In this document: positions 6,283-7,788 of the stretch, one piece after another
Layout of the letters: the number at the start of each line of letters is the position of its first letter
Position numbering within the stretch: position 1 is the first letter of the stretch
Assembly: GCA_019417045.1 (NCBI GenBank)
Contig: DXWE01000008.1
Location: 22,813-30,600 of the forward strand
Length of the DNA stretch: 7,788 bases
Reading direction: 5' to 3'
Source of the DNA: Oscillospiraceae bacterium
GTDB taxonomy: Bacteria; Bacillota; Clostridia; Oscillospirales; Acutalibacteraceae
Translations under genes and position numbers: made by a program
The notes under the pieces: model-generated
Told to the model about the DNA's origin: nothing
What the model saw: only the letters and a program-made list of their open reading frames with translations
Database searches by the model: none

Positions 6283-7134
6283 CTATCCTTTGATGGCGCC
6301 GGCCGTCAGGCCCCGGACAATGTTTTTTTGCAGCAGCAGATAGACGAGCAGGACCGGCACAAAGATGAGGGTGACCACCGCGCACATCATGCCGTAGTCC
6401 GTGCCGAACTGCGAACCGACCTCGTTTAAAAAGATGGTGATCGTCCACCGCTCGGGATTGCGCAGGAAAAACAACTGGGTGAACAGGTCGTTATACGACC
6501 AGAGGAAGGAGAAGATACCGACGGTGGCCAGAGCGGGCCGGCACACCGGCAGCACGATTTTGAAGAGCACCTGCCGCACGCCGCACCCCTCCAGAAAAGC
6601 GGCTTCCTCCAGATCGAGCGGGATCCCCTGCAAATACCCGGATAACAGAAGAATGGCGAACGACAGGTTGCCGGCGATCTGCGGCAGGATCACGCTCCAG
6701 GGGGTGTTGACAAGACCGAGCCCCGCCATCATCTCGTACACGGGGAGGATGGTGGAGAACACCGGGAACATCAGGCAGGCCACCACCAGGATCCACAGCG
6801 CCCGCCTTCCCGGGAACCGGTACCGCGCCAGCGCGAAGGACGCCATGCCGGCGAGCAGAATGACACCGGCCGTGACCAGGCCGGAGATAAACAGGCTGTT
6901 CGCGTACGCCATCCACACGCTCTGCGGCGGCCGGGTGAAGGCCTTGTGATAATTTTCCAAAGTGGCCTCGAATTGTAGGGAAAAGGCGTCGGTCTGGATG
7001 AGAGACTTGTCCTTAAAGGAATTGACCACCACCCAGAAAAAGGGAAATACCGTGGTCAGCGCCCAGAGCGTCAGGATCAGATAGAACAGGATGTGGGCGG
7101 GGGTAAATTTTCGGAATGCACGTTCTGGTTTCAT
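6283..7134 (-). CDS. Carbohydrate ABC transporter permease, MalG type
   Basis: This is one of the two membrane subunits of a sugar or oligosaccharide importer of the CUT1 type. The 283 residues match the family in length and give about six hydrophobic segments (roughly 13-38, 80-105, 112-130, 147-165, 200-215, 250-270). The ATPase-coupling EAA loop is at about 176-202 (EEAAFLEGCG, then FKIVLPVCRPAL). The C-terminus is the characteristic short GAIKG. The N-terminal part includes VNSFKD and a periplasm-facing NYHKAF segment typical of MalG relatives. The ATG at 7132-7134 has AGGAGG six bases upstream, and this site overlaps the stop codon of the preceding MalF-type gene, so translation of the pair is likely coupled. 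The gene faces the GH2 gene tail to tail. The substrate cannot be read from the permease; import of a GH2 product is a context-based guess. Confidence 0.95.
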   Translation of the reverse strand: MKPERAFRKFTPAHILFYLILTLWALTTVFPFFWVVVNSFKDKSLIQTDAFSLQFEATLENYHKAFTRPPQSVWMAYANSLFISGLVTAGVILLAGMASFALARYRFPGRRALWILVVACLMFPVFSTILPVYEMMAGLGLVNTPWSVILPQIAGNLSFAILLLSGYLQGIPLDLEEAAFLEGCGVRQVLFKIVLPVCRPALATVGIFSFLWSYNDLFTQLFFLRNPERWTITIFLNEVGSQFGTDYGMMCAVVTLIFVPVLLVYLLLQKNIVRGLTAGAIKG

Positions 7135-7144
7135 GGATCCCCTC

Positions 7145-7788
7145 CTACTCGTGCCGCTCCCGGAACAGCAGCCGGCTCAACTGAGACAGCACGATTCCGA
7201 GAAACACGATACACACGGCAATCGCGGCGGCGTAGTCCACGTTGCCCGCGTCAAACGCCTGGTAATACATATACGTCCCGGTCAGGTAAGCATCCGAGAA
7301 ATAGGGCGGAAACATCACCCAGGGCATGTCAAAGACCTTCAGCGCCCCGGTGACGGACAGGGTGACGCAGGTGGCCAGGGTACCGCGGAGCAGCGGCAGG
7401 GTGATGAACCGGGTGGTCTGCCAGCCGGTGGCCCCGTCGAGCAGCGCGGCCTCTTTCACCTCGTCGGAGATGTTGTTCAGCCCGGTGACCAGAATGACAA
7501 AATAGAATCCCACGTATTGCCAGATGACCGGAACCGCGAGGGTCAAAAAGGTGTATTCCTCCCGAAACACGACCGGTTCCCCGCCGAGGGCAGTGATAAT
7601 CTGATTGAGCGGCCCGTTTTGCAGGATCAGCAGGTTGAAGAGCAGGCCGAGGGCGGTGGCCGACACGACGATCGGGAAGAAAAACAGGGTGCGGAATACA
7701 GTGGCTCCCCGCCGGATCCGGTCGACCATCAGCGCCAGTACCAGCGCGATTCCCACCTGGAACACCACCTCGCACACCACCAGCAACA
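7145..7788 (-). CDS. Carbohydrate ABC transporter permease, MalF/UgpA type (5' end beyond window)
   Basis: This is the partner membrane subunit of the MalG-type protein encoded just downstream, with a 10-base gap. The 214 or so residues visible cover the transmembrane core: the EAA loop at about 110-138 from the first full codon (VKEAALLDGATG, then FITLPLLRGTL), VFDMPWVM (151-158) and YQAFDAGNVDYAAAIAV (175-191). Family members are about 290-310 residues, so roughly 80-90 N-terminal residues, including the first membrane segment, lie beyond position 7788. The TTG at 7784-7786 lies in the middle of a conserved hydrophobic segment and is not a credible start; the frame stays open to the edge. 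A solute-binding protein gene is expected further upstream, outside this window. Confidence 0.94.
   Translation of the reverse strand, partial: LLVVCEVVFQVGIALVLALMVDRIRRGATVFRTLFFFPIVVSATALGLLFNLLILQNGPLNQIITALGGEPVVFREEYTFLTLAVPVIWQYVGFYFVILVTGLNNISDEVKEAALLDGATGWQTTRFITLPLLRGTLATCVTLSVTGALKVFDMPWVMFPPYFSDAYLTGTYMYYQAFDAGNVDYAAAIAVCIVFLGIVLSQLSRLLFRERHE

Noticed and set aside
7784..7788. TTG at 7784-7786 as the true start of the MalF-type permease
   Set aside because: The frame remains open to the window edge, the protein would lack its first membrane segment, and no ribosome-binding site can be seen.

Overview
The window looks like chromosomal DNA from a GC-rich member of the Bacillota, probably a gut- or rumen-type Clostridia (Oscillospiraceae-like). 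The evidence is strong AGGAGG ribosome-binding sites, a lipobox lipoprotein, a dockerin type I module, FIVAR modules, and GC-rich codons interrupted by one AT-rich promoter island. The organism call is inferred from gene content only.

Layout, left to right. Positions 1-75 hold what may be the last codons of an upstream + strand gene, followed by a perfect terminator hairpin. From 2587 down to 232, on the minus strand, lies a three-gene polar amino acid ABC importer operon: lipoprotein binding protein, then permease, then ATPase. A hairpin with a T-tract separates the binding-protein gene from the permease gene. About 240 bp (2588-2828), much of it AT-rich, form a divergent promoter region. 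It holds a good sigma-A-type promoter for the rightward gene, a weaker candidate promoter for the leftward operon, and a 17-bp dyad placed like an operator over the latter. From 2829 to 6140, on the plus strand, lies one large secreted enzyme of 1103 residues: a signal peptide, a glycoside hydrolase family 2 (GH2) catalytic core, three FIVAR modules, a CBM6/35-like carbohydrate-binding module, a fourth FIVAR module and a C-terminal dockerin type I. A GC-rich hairpin at 6199-6229 appears to terminate transcription from both sides. From 7788 down to 6283, on the minus strand, are two permease subunits of a carbohydrate ABC importer (MalG-like complete, MalF-like cut off by the window end).

How the genes may work together: the GH2 enzyme would act outside the cell on a polysaccharide or oligosaccharide, and the convergent sugar importer is a plausible route for its products. 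The amino acid importer shares only the divergent promoter region. These are context inferences; neither the glycan nor the amino acid can be read from the sequence.

No clearly novel system is visible. The most notable signals are an abrupt change of codon usage inside the GH2 gene at about 3780-3835, a variant sequence around the presumed GH2 nucleophile, and the dyad in the promoter of the amino acid operon.
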